The notes under the pieces are model-generated. The model was given only the letters and a program-made list of their open reading frames with translations. It searched no databases and was not told the origin of the DNA. Position numbers and translations under genes: made by a program. Positions 29,301-38,082 of a stretch of DNA of 56,922 nt are shown in pieces. The stretch's first letter is position 1. The number at the start of each line of letters is the position of its first letter. This stretch comes from Acidobacteriota bacterium (GTDB taxonomy: Bacteria > Acidobacteriota > Vicinamibacteria > Vicinamibacterales > UBA2999), in the NCBI GenBank assembly GCA_021730945.1, contig JAKFYH010000010.1, positions 1 through 56,922 of the forward strand. Direction: 5' to 3'.

Positions 29301-29444
29301 TCACTTTGCGAATTGAGCGGGATTTGCGTCGAACTTGGTTTTGCAGCTGTTCGAGCAGAAGTAATAGGTCTTCCCCTGATACTCGCTGGTCCCGGCCGCC
29401 TTGGCCGGATCGATTTGCATACCGCAGACAACATCTTTTTCCAT
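29301..29444 (-). CDS. 47-residue free-standing YHS-domain protein
   Basis: A complete mini-protein of 47 residues starting at ATG 29444, with AGGAGGA 7 bases upstream and TGA at 29301-29303. It consists of one YHS (TRASH-like) domain: Val-Val-Cys-Gly-Met-Gln-Ile-Asp-Pro, then Tyr-Tyr-Phe-Cys-Ser-Asn-Ser-Cys-Lys-Thr-Lys-Phe. The Cys-x-x-x-Cys pair is a metal site in the family. It resembles the N-terminal YHS domain of the neighbouring Cu+ ATPase and may be its metallochaperone. It is 86 bases before the ATPase gene on the same strand. Confidence 0.85.
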   Translation of the reverse strand: MEKDVVCGMQIDPAKAAGTSEYQGKTYYFCSNSCKTKFDANPAQFAK

Positions 29445-29500
29445 GAGAGTTCCTCCTGCCTTAATAACGGCGAGCCCGCCTCGCCATTACACTCGCGCTG

Positions 29501-30061
29501 TTAGTGCGTTTTGCTGCATGTGCAGTTGACGCAACCGTGCTCAGCGCAGACGCCGCACGATTCAGTTACGCGCTTCCTGAGGGCGTCGCGGGCGCGGAAC
29601 ACGCGCACGCCCGCGTTGTTCGGCGACAGATTGTTTCGTTCCGCGAAGGCTTTTACAGGTACGCCTTCCACATCGATCTGCTGAATCGCGTCGGCGTACT
29701 CGGGCTTGAGCGTCGCCGCCAACCTCGCCACACACGCACAGATTTCCGCCTCGACATCGGGCGGTGCGGATTCCTGATGCTCCAGCTCCCGGGCGAACAG
29801 CTCAAGGGCCTTCGCAGCCGTTCCGCCGCGTCGATAACGATCGATAACGGCATTGCGGAGAAGGCGGTAGAACCAAGGCACCACCGCTTCAGCGTCTGGC
29901 GCAACCTCGGGCCGTGCCAGTACCTTGGTGAACGCGTCCTGCAGAATATCCTCCGCGGTGTCCCGGTCACCGACGCGACGTTCAAGGAACCGCAGAAACG
30001 CGCGGTGATTCTCCAGCAGAACAGAGATCTCGTTGGCTGTCGTAGGCTCAGTCGGCATCAT
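29501..30061 (-). CDS. CorE-like (ECF44-type) metal-dependent sigma factor
   Basis: 186-residue ECF sigma factor. Sigma-2 is at about 14-80 (Asp-Ile-Leu-Gln-Asp-Ala-Phe, Trp-Phe-Tyr-Arg-Leu-Leu-Arg-Asn) and sigma-4 at about 112-165. The linker has Cys108-Ala-Cys110, and the C-terminus is a cysteine-rich domain: Cys169, Cys172, His175, Cys177, Cys180, Cys182. Linker Cys-x-Cys plus C-terminal Cys domain is the hallmark of CorE-type sigma factors of Myxococcus, which sense copper or cadmium directly without an anti-sigma. No anti-sigma gene is adjacent, as expected. It probably controls the surrounding copper genes (inference). Confidence 0.87.
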   Translation of the reverse strand: MMPTEPTTANEISVLLENHRAFLRFLERRVGDRDTAEDILQDAFTKVLARPEVAPDAEAVVPWFYRLLRNAVIDRYRRGGTAAKALELFARELEHQESAPPDVEAEICACVARLAATLKPEYADAIQQIDVEGVPVKAFAERNNLSPNNAGVRVFRARDALRKRVTESCGVCAEHGCVNCTCSKTH

Positions 30062-30085
30062 CTTCAGAATACAGGTGTCGTGCGG

Positions 30086-30727
30086 CTACTTAACTGGGCG
30101 CTGTTGCAGAGCCGGCACGACATGATGGCGGCAACACTCCGGCAATTCCTGGCGCAGAGTTTCTAGCGCGCGCGCCGCTTTGTCGAGAAAGTCTGCCGAC
30201 GATTCAACCATGAACCGCCGCGGATGTGTCGCCCATGCCGACGCGATGCGCGCATCCACTTCAGCGGCGACCGCCGCCGACTCGGTTCGCAGCGGGTTTT
30301 GATGGTTATAGCCCTGCTCGAGTGCCGGTGTCCGGAGGTGAATCACCCCATCGTACCTGCCGAGTTCCGCGTCGATGGTAGTTCCGAGTGATGTCCAGAA
30401 CTCGTCGGCCGCTCCCGGCCAGTACGCGAGACCGTCGACTGTGCCGCGATCACATAGCACGATGGCGGGATTGTGACTGTCGCCGGTCGATTCCAGCTCA
30501 CGCTGAACGTGGAAGATGGCGCGTTGCGCGGCGCGCCGGCACGAATCATCGTCTTCCCGGGGGAATCCGCCGCCGAAAATGACGCTCGCCGCCTCGGGCA
30601 GGACTTTGACATGGGCACAGAATGACTGTCGAATCAGTTCCAGTAGCGCCGTCTTTCCCGCGCCCGGGCCACCGGTCAACACGACCCGTCGTCGCTCATG
30701 AACTTCGCTGCACTCGCATTTCGTCAT
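30086..30727 (-). CDS. P-loop NTPase/kinase-like protein (AAA_28/NadR-like)
   Basis: 213-residue ATPase-like protein. Walker A is Gly19-Gly-Pro-Gly-Ala-Gly-Lys-Thr26; Leu-Cys-Asp-Arg-Gly-Thr-Val-Asp-Gly resembles the Walker B region of NadR-type and AAA_28 NTPases. The start Met-Thr-Lys-Cys-Glu-Cys gives a Cys-x-Cys pair and the C-terminal half has Glu-Cys-Cys-Arg-His-His, both possible metal sites. The substrate is unknown. It lies between the sigma factor and multicopper oxidase genes, 24-25 bases from each, so it is probably co-transcribed. Confidence 0.78.
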   Translation of the reverse strand: MTKCECSEVHERRRVVLTGGPGAGKTALLELIRQSFCAHVKVLPEAASVIFGGGFPREDDDSCRRAAQRAIFHVQRELESTGDSHNPAIVLCDRGTVDGLAYWPGAADEFWTSLGTTIDAELGRYDGVIHLRTPALEQGYNHQNPLRTESAAVAAEVDARIASAWATHPRRFMVESSADFLDKAARALETLRQELPECCRHHVVPALQQRPVK

Positions 30728-30752
30728 TCGCCCTCCTCGACATTGTGCGTGT

Positions 30753-32288
30753 CTACGTCACCCTGAAGTTCCGCATCATCCCCATGTCTTCGTGTTCGAG
30801 GATGTGGCAGTGGTAGAGATACAACCCCGCGTGGCTGGTAAAGGTCACCTGGACGCGCACCGTCTCGCCCGGTAACACCAGCACCGTGTCCCTCCAGCCG
30901 GCATCGACGATGCCGGCGCGAAGGGCGTTGGTGGCGCGGCCGCCGGTGCGGTCGAGCACGCGGAACTGGCGCCCATGGACGTGAATCGGGTGCGCCATCT
31001 CCATGCCCATCCCGTTGGACTGGTTCACGAACTCCCACACGTGGGTGGAGCCGGCCGCCACCGTTTCGTCCGCCGCCACCTCGTTCATCGAGAACGTGCG
31101 GCCGGCGAGCAGCCATTGCATCTGCTGGAACGCCAGCGGCACGCGCCGGACCCGTGCCTCTGGGCGCGGTGACCACGACGCGTCAAACGTGGGCAGCCGG
31201 TCGGGGACCTGGAACACCACGCCTGCGCGTGCCCGCGTGCGCAGGGTCATCATCCGCAGCGGCGCGCCGTTCGGGACTGGCGCGGACCCTCCCATCATCC
31301 CCATCATGCCGACCCCCGCGTCCGCCTCGGGAAACGCCACGCTGTCGAGGTGCACGTCGGTGCCAGCGCCAAGGCCGGTGAGATCAAGCAACACGTCGGC
31401 GCGCTGACCCGGAGCCAGCGTCAGCGTGCGCTGGACCACCGGGCGCTCCAGCAGTCCGCCGTCACCGCCGATCACGGTCATCGGCAGGTTGCGGCTCCAC
31501 GCCAGTTTGTAGATGCGGGCGTTCGATCCGTTCAGCAGCCGCACGCGGTGCCAGCCGGCGTCCACCTCTCGCGTCGGTTGCAGCTGGCCGCTCACCAGCG
31601 AGCGGTCGCCGAGGAAGCCGTTCATCATCTCCATCTGGCCGCCGCCCTGGTAGACGAACTGGTTGCGCGCGTCGAAGCGGCGATCCTGCAGCACGCACAG
31701 CAGTTCGGCCTCGCCCGACGGCAGCGCCAGCGCATCCTCGTCATCGTCGCTCACCAACAGCAGGCCCGCCAGGCCCTGGTTCACCTGCGCGCCCGTGCGC
31801 ATGTGCGGGTGCGGGTGGTACCAATACGTGCCCGCGCGGTTGGTGACCGTGAAGTCGTAGACGTACTCCTGACCGTGGCCGATGGCCAGGCGAGGATGAC
31901 CGTCGGCGCTGTCGGGCACGTCCAGGCCGTGCCAGTGGACGATCGAGTCTTCGCCGAGTTGATTGGCGAACCGGACGCGGACCTGCTGGCCGCGGCGCAG
32001 GCGGATGACCGGGCCCAGGTACGAGCCGGGAAGTGTCTCGAGCGTGTTGGCCGGTCCTGTGACCAGTGATCCGGTGAAGCGCCACACCCGCGTGGGCGCG
32101 CCGGGCAGTGACGACACGTCGCTTGGCGCCGCGGTCAGGGTGAACTCCACGTCTGGGACGAAGGCGGCACCTGCGGCAGTCCGTCGGGTGGCCCCGGCCG
32201 GCCCGGCAGACGCCGGCTGTTCGACGCAGCCAACGGCGCCGGCGAGCGTGGACAAGCCTAGAAGCCGGAGCAGTTCTCGTCGGTGCAT
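30753..32288 (-). CDS. Multicopper oxidase (CueO-like), Tat lipoprotein
   Basis: 511-residue multicopper oxidase. The N-terminus has the Tat motif Arg-Arg-Glu-Leu-Leu-Arg-Leu-Leu and a lipobox-like Ala-Val-Gly-Cys. All four copper segments are present: His-Trp-His-Gly, Trp-Tyr-His-Pro-His-Pro-His, His-Pro-Ile-His-Val-His-Gly, and His-Cys-His-Ile-Leu-Glu-His-Glu-Asp-Met-Gly-Met, with Met as the type 1 axial ligand. A Met/Gly-rich segment (Met-Met-Gly-Met-Met-Gly-Gly) lies mid-protein. Probable role: oxidation of Cu(I) to Cu(II) in the periplasm. It is downstream of the CusA-type system on the same strand. Confidence 0.92.
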   Translation of the reverse strand: MHRRELLRLLGLSTLAGAVGCVEQPASAGPAGATRRTAAGAAFVPDVEFTLTAAPSDVSSLPGAPTRVWRFTGSLVTGPANTLETLPGSYLGPVIRLRRGQQVRVRFANQLGEDSIVHWHGLDVPDSADGHPRLAIGHGQEYVYDFTVTNRAGTYWYHPHPHMRTGAQVNQGLAGLLLVSDDDEDALALPSGEAELLCVLQDRRFDARNQFVYQGGGQMEMMNGFLGDRSLVSGQLQPTREVDAGWHRVRLLNGSNARIYKLAWSRNLPMTVIGGDGGLLERPVVQRTLTLAPGQRADVLLDLTGLGAGTDVHLDSVAFPEADAGVGMMGMMGGSAPVPNGAPLRMMTLRTRARAGVVFQVPDRLPTFDASWSPRPEARVRRVPLAFQQMQWLLAGRTFSMNEVAADETVAAGSTHVWEFVNQSNGMGMEMAHPIHVHGRQFRVLDRTGGRATNALRAGIVDAGWRDTVLVLPGETVRVQVTFTSHAGLYLYHCHILEHEDMGMMRNFRVT

Positions 32289-32292
32289 GGGT

Positions 32293-32817
32293 TCAATCTC
32301 CTAAAGCAGTATCGAGGCGCTTGTTCAATAGGCGGCTGTCACGAAGCAGCGCGTTTGCCGTCTTCTTGAGCACTCCCAGGTGCGACGCCCGACAGCCGGT
32401 TTCGAACTCATTGGCCTCGACCACTAGGCTGTCGAACGTGCGCATGACGGCGACGATCTCGTGCGCCACATCCTGTCCTGCCGCCCGCCCGAGCGCCCGA
32501 TCAGGGGTCTGGAGCAGGATGGTGACGACCGGAAAAAATCTGATCGTATCGACCGTCAGCGTGACGAATTTGGGCCTGAGTTCGGCCAGTAGAGCTCCAC
32601 AGTCGGCGCAGTTTGGTACGTGGCCCCCGTGAGGAGCGTTGCAGCAGATGCACGAGCCGCTCAGATGTGCGGTACCGTCGCCGCACGCGCAGCGATCGGG
32701 CAGCGCGTTCAGTGCCTTGCAGAGAGCACGGATGTCGTCCTGGATGTCGAGCCACCCACCCAGAAGACGCCGCTGGTCTGGCGACCAGTGGAAACCGTTC
32801 GCAATTGAATCGGTCAT
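32293..32817 (-). CDS. Cysteine-cluster protein of unknown function
   Basis: 174 residues, apparently cytosolic (no signal peptide). Cysteines cluster at 43, 45, 56, 58, 59, 70 and 73, with His51, His63 and His66 among them, resembling two knuckles of a zinc ribbon or a soft-metal site. The rest is helical (Phe-Val-Thr-Leu-Thr-Val-Asp, then Glu-Ile-Val-Ala-Val-Met-Arg). I recognise no family. It lies 4 bases before the multicopper oxidase start and 30 after the preceding gene, so it belongs to the operon. Confidence 0.72.
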   Translation of the reverse strand: MTDSIANGFHWSPDQRRLLGGWLDIQDDIRALCKALNALPDRCACGDGTAHLSGSCICCNAPHGGHVPNCADCGALLAELRPKFVTLTVDTIRFFPVVTILLQTPDRALGRAAGQDVAHEIVAVMRTFDSLVVEANEFETGCRASHLGVLKKTANALLRDSRLLNKRLDTALGD

Positions 32818-32847
32818 AGCCGGGTCTGAATGCTCATGGTGGTTCCT

Positions 32848-33555
32848 TTACTTGCGCATCCTGGGAGTGGTTTCGGAACGTCCATTGACGGTTCGCCAGA
32901 GCTCGTCGTAGAACCCCGGCGACAGCTCGTGCTTGAGCGTAAACAGGAACGGACGAACGTGCTCGCGCGAACCTTCGTAGGCCGCCACCAACAGGCGATA
33001 TCGATCCTGCAGCAGCACCGCGTCCAGATCCGCAAATCGCCAGAAGCGCGCAAAGCCGTCGCGGGTCGTCTCGAAGGCCAGCCCCTCCGAATACAGGGCG
33101 AGCCGGCCTCCGGTGTCGGTCCCTTCGTGGTTCACGTCGATGGTGAACCGCGCAGGGGCCGCGGCGGGCGGAATCACGGAGGTGACCACGGAGCGCGTGA
33201 TGCGCGACAGGACATCGGCCACCCACTCCGGCGGCACCGGCGCGGCGGTGCGGTACTGATGGGTTTGGCTGTGACCGAGGCCCCGCCACCCGCGCGACTG
33301 GTACGTCTCGACAATGATGCGGCGAGACGATGCGATGCGCAGTTGCCGAACCTCAGCGAACGTCCAGTGCCGGCTGTGTTTGACGTCCCGCGCATCAAAG
33401 GCCACGCCGTCGTCGCCGACCCGCAGCGTGCCACGATCGCGGCTGAAAACGGTGTCCTCACGCACTTCGATGGGCGCCGGCTGCGCCGTCGCCGGACAGA
33501 CCACACCCGGCCACGCGGCCAGGCCCGAGAGAAGGAGGGCGATTCGCATCGACAT
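32848..33555 (-). CDS. Exported protein of unknown function
   Basis: 235 residues with a signal peptide (cut about Ala-Thr-Ala-Gln, residue 25). Two internally similar halves each contain a short Trp-bearing segment: His-Trp-Thr-Phe-Ala-Glu-Val-Arg-Gln-Leu, and Phe-Trp-Arg-Phe-Ala-Asp-Leu-Asp-Ala-Val-Leu, followed by a Gln/Asp-Arg-x-Arg beta strand. This pattern recalls PH-like beta folds, but I do not assign a family. It lies 13 bases after the pump start side in the same run as the CusA-type genes. Tail basic (Arg-Met-Arg-Lys). Confidence 0.72.
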   Translation of the reverse strand: MSMRIALLLSGLAAWPGVVCPATAQPAPIEVREDTVFSRDRGTLRVGDDGVAFDARDVKHSRHWTFAEVRQLRIASSRRIIVETYQSRGWRGLGHSQTHQYRTAAPVPPEWVADVLSRITRSVVTSVIPPAAAPARFTIDVNHEGTDTGGRLALYSEGLAFETTRDGFARFWRFADLDAVLLQDRYRLLVAAYEGSREHVRPFLFTLKHELSPGFYDELWRTVNGRSETTPRMRK

Positions 33556-33568
33556 AGGGACTCCTGAA

Positions 33569-36500
33569 CTAAGCTGTGTGGGCGCGACGGGAGGGCTTCA
33601 CTTCCGCGTGCCATTTCCAGAGTGTGAAGATCACCGGGTAAATCAACAGTTCGAGGGCGAACGAGGTCACGACTCCGCCGACCATCGGTGCCGCGATGCG
33701 CTTCATCACGTCGCCGCCGGCACCGTGGCTCCACATGATCGGCAGCAGACCCATCAGGATCGCCATCACCGTCATCATCTTCGGGCGGATGCGTTTGACC
33801 GCCCCGTCCTCGACGGCCTCCTGGAGATCGGCCAGGTTGTTCATCCGTCCCGCGGCCTTGAATTTCGCGAACGACTGGTCGAGATAGAGCAGCATGACGA
33901 CGCCGGTCTCCGCGTCGACACCGGCGAGCGCGATGATGCCCACCCACACGGCCACGCTCATGTTGTAGCCCAGGAGGTAGATCAGCCAGAACGCGCCGAT
34001 CAGTGAGAACGGCACGGCGAGCAGCACGATGAGAATCTTCGCCGCACTGCGCGTGCTGAAGTAGAGCAGTACGATCACGATCAGCAGCGTGACCGGAATG
34101 ACGATGCGGAGCCGCGCGGCGGCGCGCATCATGTACTCGTACTGGCCGCTCCACTCCAGGGTGTAGCCCTCCGGCAGCTTCACCATCTCCGCCACGACGC
34201 GCTTGGCATCCTCGACGTAGCCGCCGATATCGCGCCCGGCCACGTCGACGTAGACGTAGCCGAGCAACTGCGCCTGCTCGGTGCGGATCACGGTGGGACC
34301 GCTGCTGACCGAAATGTCAGCCACCTGCTCGATCGGGATCTGGGCGCCTCCTGGTGTCGCAATCAGGGTGCGCTTGAGCGTGTTGAGGTCGCTGCGGTAG
34401 GCGCGCTGGTAGCGGACGCTGACCGGGAAGCGCTCGCGCCCTTCGATGGTGGTCGTGATGTTCGCGCCGCCAATCGCCGACTCGATCACCATCTCGACAT
34501 CCTGGATGGTGAGGCCGTAGCGGGCAATCTGGTCCCGTTTGATCGTGAAGTCGAGGTAGTACCCGCCGGTGACGCGTTCGGCGAAGACATTGCGCGTGCC
34601 AGCCACGCTGGCGATGGCCCCTTCGATCTGGGTGCCGATCTCGTTGATGGTTTCCAGCTTCGGACCGAAGATCTTGATCCCCACCGGCGTGCGGATGCCG
34701 GTTGAGAGCATGTCCACTCGCCCCTTAATCGGCATGGTCCAGGCATTGACCACGCCGGGCAGCCGTACCGTCTTGTCCAGTTCCGCTTCGAGCAGATCCA
34801 CCGTCATGCCCGGACGCCACTCCGATTCGGGCTTGAGGTTGATCACCGTCTCGATCATCTCGAGCGGCGCCGGGTCGGTGGCCGACAGCGCCCGGCCCGC
34901 CTTGCCGAAGACCGACGCCACCTCCGGCACGGACTTAATCAGCTTGTCCTGCAGCGTCAGGATCTGCTGCGCGGTCTGCACCGAGGCGCCGGGCAGCGTA
35001 ATCGGCATGTAGAGGAGCGTGCCCTCGTACAACGGCGGCATGAACTCGGACCCGAGCTTCAGGTAGACAGGAACCGTGCTGGCCATCAGCAGGAGGGCGG
35101 CGATCAGGGTGATGGCCCGGTGCCGGAGGACGAACCGGACAAACGGGTGGTACGCCCAGATCAGGAATCGGTTGACCGGGTTCCGTTCCTCTTTGGGGAT
35201 TCGGCCGCGAATGAAGAGAACCATCAGGAACGGCACCACCAGTACCGACGTGAGCGCCGCGAAGCCCATTGCAAACGTCTTGGTAAAGGCGAGCGGGTGG
35301 AAGAGCCGGCCCTCCTGGCCTTCAAGGGTGAAGATGGGCAGGAAGGACACGGTGATGATGAGCAGGGAGAAGAACAACGGCCGGCCTACTTCCTGCGCCG
35401 CCTTGATGATGATGTCGGTGCGGGATCCGGTACCGGTATCGTGCTCGAGGTGCTTGTGGGCGTTCTCGATCATGATGATCGCGGCGTCAATCATCGCGCC
35501 AATGGCGATCGCGATCCCGCCCAGGCTCATGATGTTGGAGCCGACGCCGAGCGCCTTCATGGCCACGAACGACAGCAGAATCGCGAGCGGCAAGGTGAGG
35601 ATGGCGACCAGGGCGCTGCGGACGTGCCAGAGGAACACGACACAGACCAGAGAGACGATAATGGCCTCTTCAATCAGCTTCTCCCGCAGGTTGCTGATCG
35701 AGCGCTCGATCAGCTCGGAGCGGTCGTAGGTCGTGACCAACTCCACCCCCTCAGGCAGAGCCGGTTGGATGCGTCCTTTCACGGCGGCCTTGATGTTCTC
35801 GATCACGCTGTAGGTGTCGACGCCTGAACGAATCACGACGATGCCGCCGGCGACGTCGCCTTCACCGTTCAGGTCGGCCACGCCCCGGCGCATGTCGGAG
35901 CCAATCTGCACCCGACCCACGTCCTTGACGAGGATGGGCGTGCCGTTGGGCCGCGCACCGAGGCTCACCATCTCGATGTCCGCGACTCCGGTCAGGTAGC
36001 CGCGACCCCGGACCATGTACTCCCGGCCGGTCCACTCGACGACCCGCCCGCCAACGTCGTTGTTGCTCTGGCGAATGGCGGTGATCACCATGTCAATCGA
36101 CATGCCGTAGGCGACCAGCGCGTTCGGGTCGATTTCGACCTGGTACTGCTTGACGTAGCCGCCGACCGGCGCGACCTCCGCGACCCCTGGCACGCTGCGC
36201 AGCCAGTACTGCACGTACCAATCGTTGAGCGTGCGCAGCCGCGCGAGGTCGGTCTTGCCCGTGCGATCGACGAGCGCATACTCGAATCCCCAGCCCACGC
36301 CCGAGGCATCGGGCCCGAGAATGGGCGTGACCCCGGCCGGCAGGCGGCCCTGCAGGCCGTTGAGATACTCGAGCACGCGGCTCCGGGCCCAGTACGGATC
36401 GGTGCCGTCTTCGAAGATCACGTAAACGAACGCGACGTCGAAGTACGAGAACCCGCGCACCACCTTGACGTGCGGCGCGGAGAGCAAAGCCGTCACAATC

Positions 36501-36703
36501 GGGTAGGTCACCTGGTCCTCGACCAGGGTCGGGCTGCGACCCTCCCAGTTGGCGCTGATGATCACCTGGACATCCGACAGGTCGGGAATGGCGTCGATCG
36601 GCGTCTGGCGAATCGCCCACACGCCGCCGCCGATGATCGCGACGATCAGCAGCACGACGATGAAGCCGTTGCGGGCGCTGAAGGCGATGAGTTTGTCAAT
36701 CAT
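33569..36703 (-). CDS. cusA: CusA-type Cu(I)/Ag(I) RND efflux pump
   Basis: 1044-residue RND pump. The three porter-domain methionines of CusA are present: Met566 (Leu-Leu-Tyr-Met-Pro), Met616 (Ala-Pro-Leu-Glu-Met) and Met665 (Asp-Met-Leu-Ser-Thr-Gly). Their 50 and 49 residue spacing equals that of E. coli Met573/623/672. The TM4 motif Ala-Ile-Gly-Ala-Met-Ile-Asp-Ala-Ala-Ile-Ile-Met-Ile-Glu-Asn is also CusA-like. These support monovalent copper/silver export. It is preceded by the Met-tailed adaptor and outer-membrane factor genes in a CBA order. Confidence 0.94.
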   Translation of the reverse strand: MIDKLIAFSARNGFIVVLLIVAIIGGGVWAIRQTPIDAIPDLSDVQVIISANWEGRSPTLVEDQVTYPIVTALLSAPHVKVVRGFSYFDVAFVYVIFEDGTDPYWARSRVLEYLNGLQGRLPAGVTPILGPDASGVGWGFEYALVDRTGKTDLARLRTLNDWYVQYWLRSVPGVAEVAPVGGYVKQYQVEIDPNALVAYGMSIDMVITAIRQSNNDVGGRVVEWTGREYMVRGRGYLTGVADIEMVSLGARPNGTPILVKDVGRVQIGSDMRRGVADLNGEGDVAGGIVVIRSGVDTYSVIENIKAAVKGRIQPALPEGVELVTTYDRSELIERSISNLREKLIEEAIIVSLVCVVFLWHVRSALVAILTLPLAILLSFVAMKALGVGSNIMSLGGIAIAIGAMIDAAIIMIENAHKHLEHDTGTGSRTDIIIKAAQEVGRPLFFSLLIITVSFLPIFTLEGQEGRLFHPLAFTKTFAMGFAALTSVLVVPFLMVLFIRGRIPKEERNPVNRFLIWAYHPFVRFVLRHRAITLIAALLLMASTVPVYLKLGSEFMPPLYEGTLLYMPITLPGASVQTAQQILTLQDKLIKSVPEVASVFGKAGRALSATDPAPLEMIETVINLKPESEWRPGMTVDLLEAELDKTVRLPGVVNAWTMPIKGRVDMLSTGIRTPVGIKIFGPKLETINEIGTQIEGAIASVAGTRNVFAERVTGGYYLDFTIKRDQIARYGLTIQDVEMVIESAIGGANITTTIEGRERFPVSVRYQRAYRSDLNTLKRTLIATPGGAQIPIEQVADISVSSGPTVIRTEQAQLLGYVYVDVAGRDIGGYVEDAKRVVAEMVKLPEGYTLEWSGQYEYMMRAAARLRIVIPVTLLIVIVLLYFSTRSAAKILIVLLAVPFSLIGAFWLIYLLGYNMSVAVWVGIIALAGVDAETGVVMLLYLDQSFAKFKAAGRMNNLADLQEAVEDGAVKRIRPKMMTVMAILMGLLPIMWSHGAGGDVMKRIAAPMVGGVVTSFALELLIYPVIFTLWKWHAEVKPSRRAHTA

Positions 36704-36718
36704 GACGGTCCCCTTCGC

Positions 36719-38071
36719 CTACTGATGCTGGTGCGGTGGCGGTGGCGGTGGCGTCGCGTTGCCGGGCACGGGCGCTGGTTTCGGGGTCATGTCCATCCCG
36801 GGCATGTCTTTCATGTCGCCCCCGGCGCCCATGTCCATGCCCGGCATGCTCAGAGACATGGCCTGCATCGCCGCCTGCAGGTTCGTCTCGGAGTCGATCA
36901 GGAACTGGGCGGAGGTGACAATGCGGTCACCGTCGGCAAGGCCCTTGATGACCGGATAGAACGCGTCGACGGGTGTGCCGACCTCGACTGGTCGCGGCTC
37001 GAAGTAGCCGTCGGCGAGCGCCACGATCACGTATTGCGCGACGCCGGTGTCGATCACGGCTTCTCGTGGCACCGCCAGCGCGTGGCCGCCGGCGACCTGG
37101 ATGGTCACCGTGACGTAGGTCTCGGGCTTCAGTTCGAGTCCGGGATTGGCGAACTCGATGCGCACGCGCGCGCGACGGGTCTGCGGGTCGATGTCCGGAT
37201 AAATGAACGTGATCTTCCCGGCGAGTTTGCGGGTGGACTGCCCGTACGGAAACTCGATCTGGGCCTCCTGGCCGAGCTTCACCGAACGCGTTTCGTACTC
37301 GAAGATTTGCGCCACCACCCAGATCCGCGACAGGTCGGCGATCTTCGCCGTGGCCGTGTCTGGAGTGATGTATTGCCCGGCGTAGGTGTTGCGTTCGAGC
37401 ACGACCCCGTTGAACGGCGAATACAGCGTCACGGTTCGTTGTACTTGGCCGGTGCGTTCGAGCGCCTCGACCTGCGCGTCGCTGACGTCCCACAGGCGCA
37501 GGCGGTCACGGGTGGCTTCGAGGAGCGATTCCGCACCGCTGCGGGTTTCCGCGAACGCACTCTTGCTCAATTGCCCCCGCGCGCGCAGCGCCAGCAGGTA
37601 CTCGTGCTGCGTGGAGACCAGTTCCGGGCTGTAGATCGTGAGCAGGGGCTGTCCGCGCCGGACGGTCTTGCCGACGAAGTCGACAAAGGTGCGCTCCACC
37701 CAGCCGGCGATCTTCGGGTGCACTTCGGTGATCCGGGTTTCGTCGTAGGCCATCGCGCCGACCGTTCGAATGGTCGAGTCCATTGACCGATGGCCGACGA
37801 TCGCGGTCCGCACGCCGATGGTCTGCTGGCGGGCCGGCGAGATCAGCACCCGTTGGGGCCCAGGCGCCGCGCTCTCGGCGACAGGTGTCGCGTGACCTGC
37901 CTGTGCGTGGTCGGTGGCCGCCGCGGGCGCCGCCGCTGGGGCGGCCACCGCCGGTGCCACGCCGCGGCGCGCAAACGTGTAGGTGATCCCGGCGCCCAGC
38001 GCCAGCGAGCCGACGGCGACGGCGGCCAGGAGCAGGCGCGACGTGTAGGGAGCGGCAGACGGGGTAGTCAT
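36719..38071 (-). CDS. cusB: CusB-type periplasmic adaptor with Met/His-rich C-terminal tail
   Basis: About 450-residue adaptor for Cu(I)/Ag(I) efflux. An N-terminal membrane anchor (about 10-30) is followed by an Ala/Pro-rich linker, then Arg-Val-Leu-Ile-Ser-Pro-Ala-Arg-Gln and the barrel-sandwich, hairpin and beta-barrel domains. The C-terminal 45 residues hold Met-Pro-Gly-Met-Asp-Met twice, a poly-Pro run and His-Gln-His-Gln. In E. coli CusB the metal-binding methionines are N-terminal, so a C-terminal Met tail is a variant. ATG 38071 follows GAGGA at 7 bases; a GTG at 38083 is the alternative. Confidence 0.9.
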   Translation of the reverse strand: MTTPSAAPYTSRLLLAAVAVGSLALGAGITYTFARRGVAPAVAAPAAAPAAATDHAQAGHATPVAESAAPGPQRVLISPARQQTIGVRTAIVGHRSMDSTIRTVGAMAYDETRITEVHPKIAGWVERTFVDFVGKTVRRGQPLLTIYSPELVSTQHEYLLALRARGQLSKSAFAETRSGAESLLEATRDRLRLWDVSDAQVEALERTGQVQRTVTLYSPFNGVVLERNTYAGQYITPDTATAKIADLSRIWVVAQIFEYETRSVKLGQEAQIEFPYGQSTRKLAGKITFIYPDIDPQTRRARVRIEFANPGLELKPETYVTVTIQVAGGHALAVPREAVIDTGVAQYVIVALADGYFEPRPVEVGTPVDAFYPVIKGLADGDRIVTSAQFLIDSETNLQAAMQAMSLSMPGMDMGAGGDMKDMPGMDMTPKPAPVPGNATPPPPPPHQHQ

Positions 38072-38082
38072 GGTGGTCCTCA

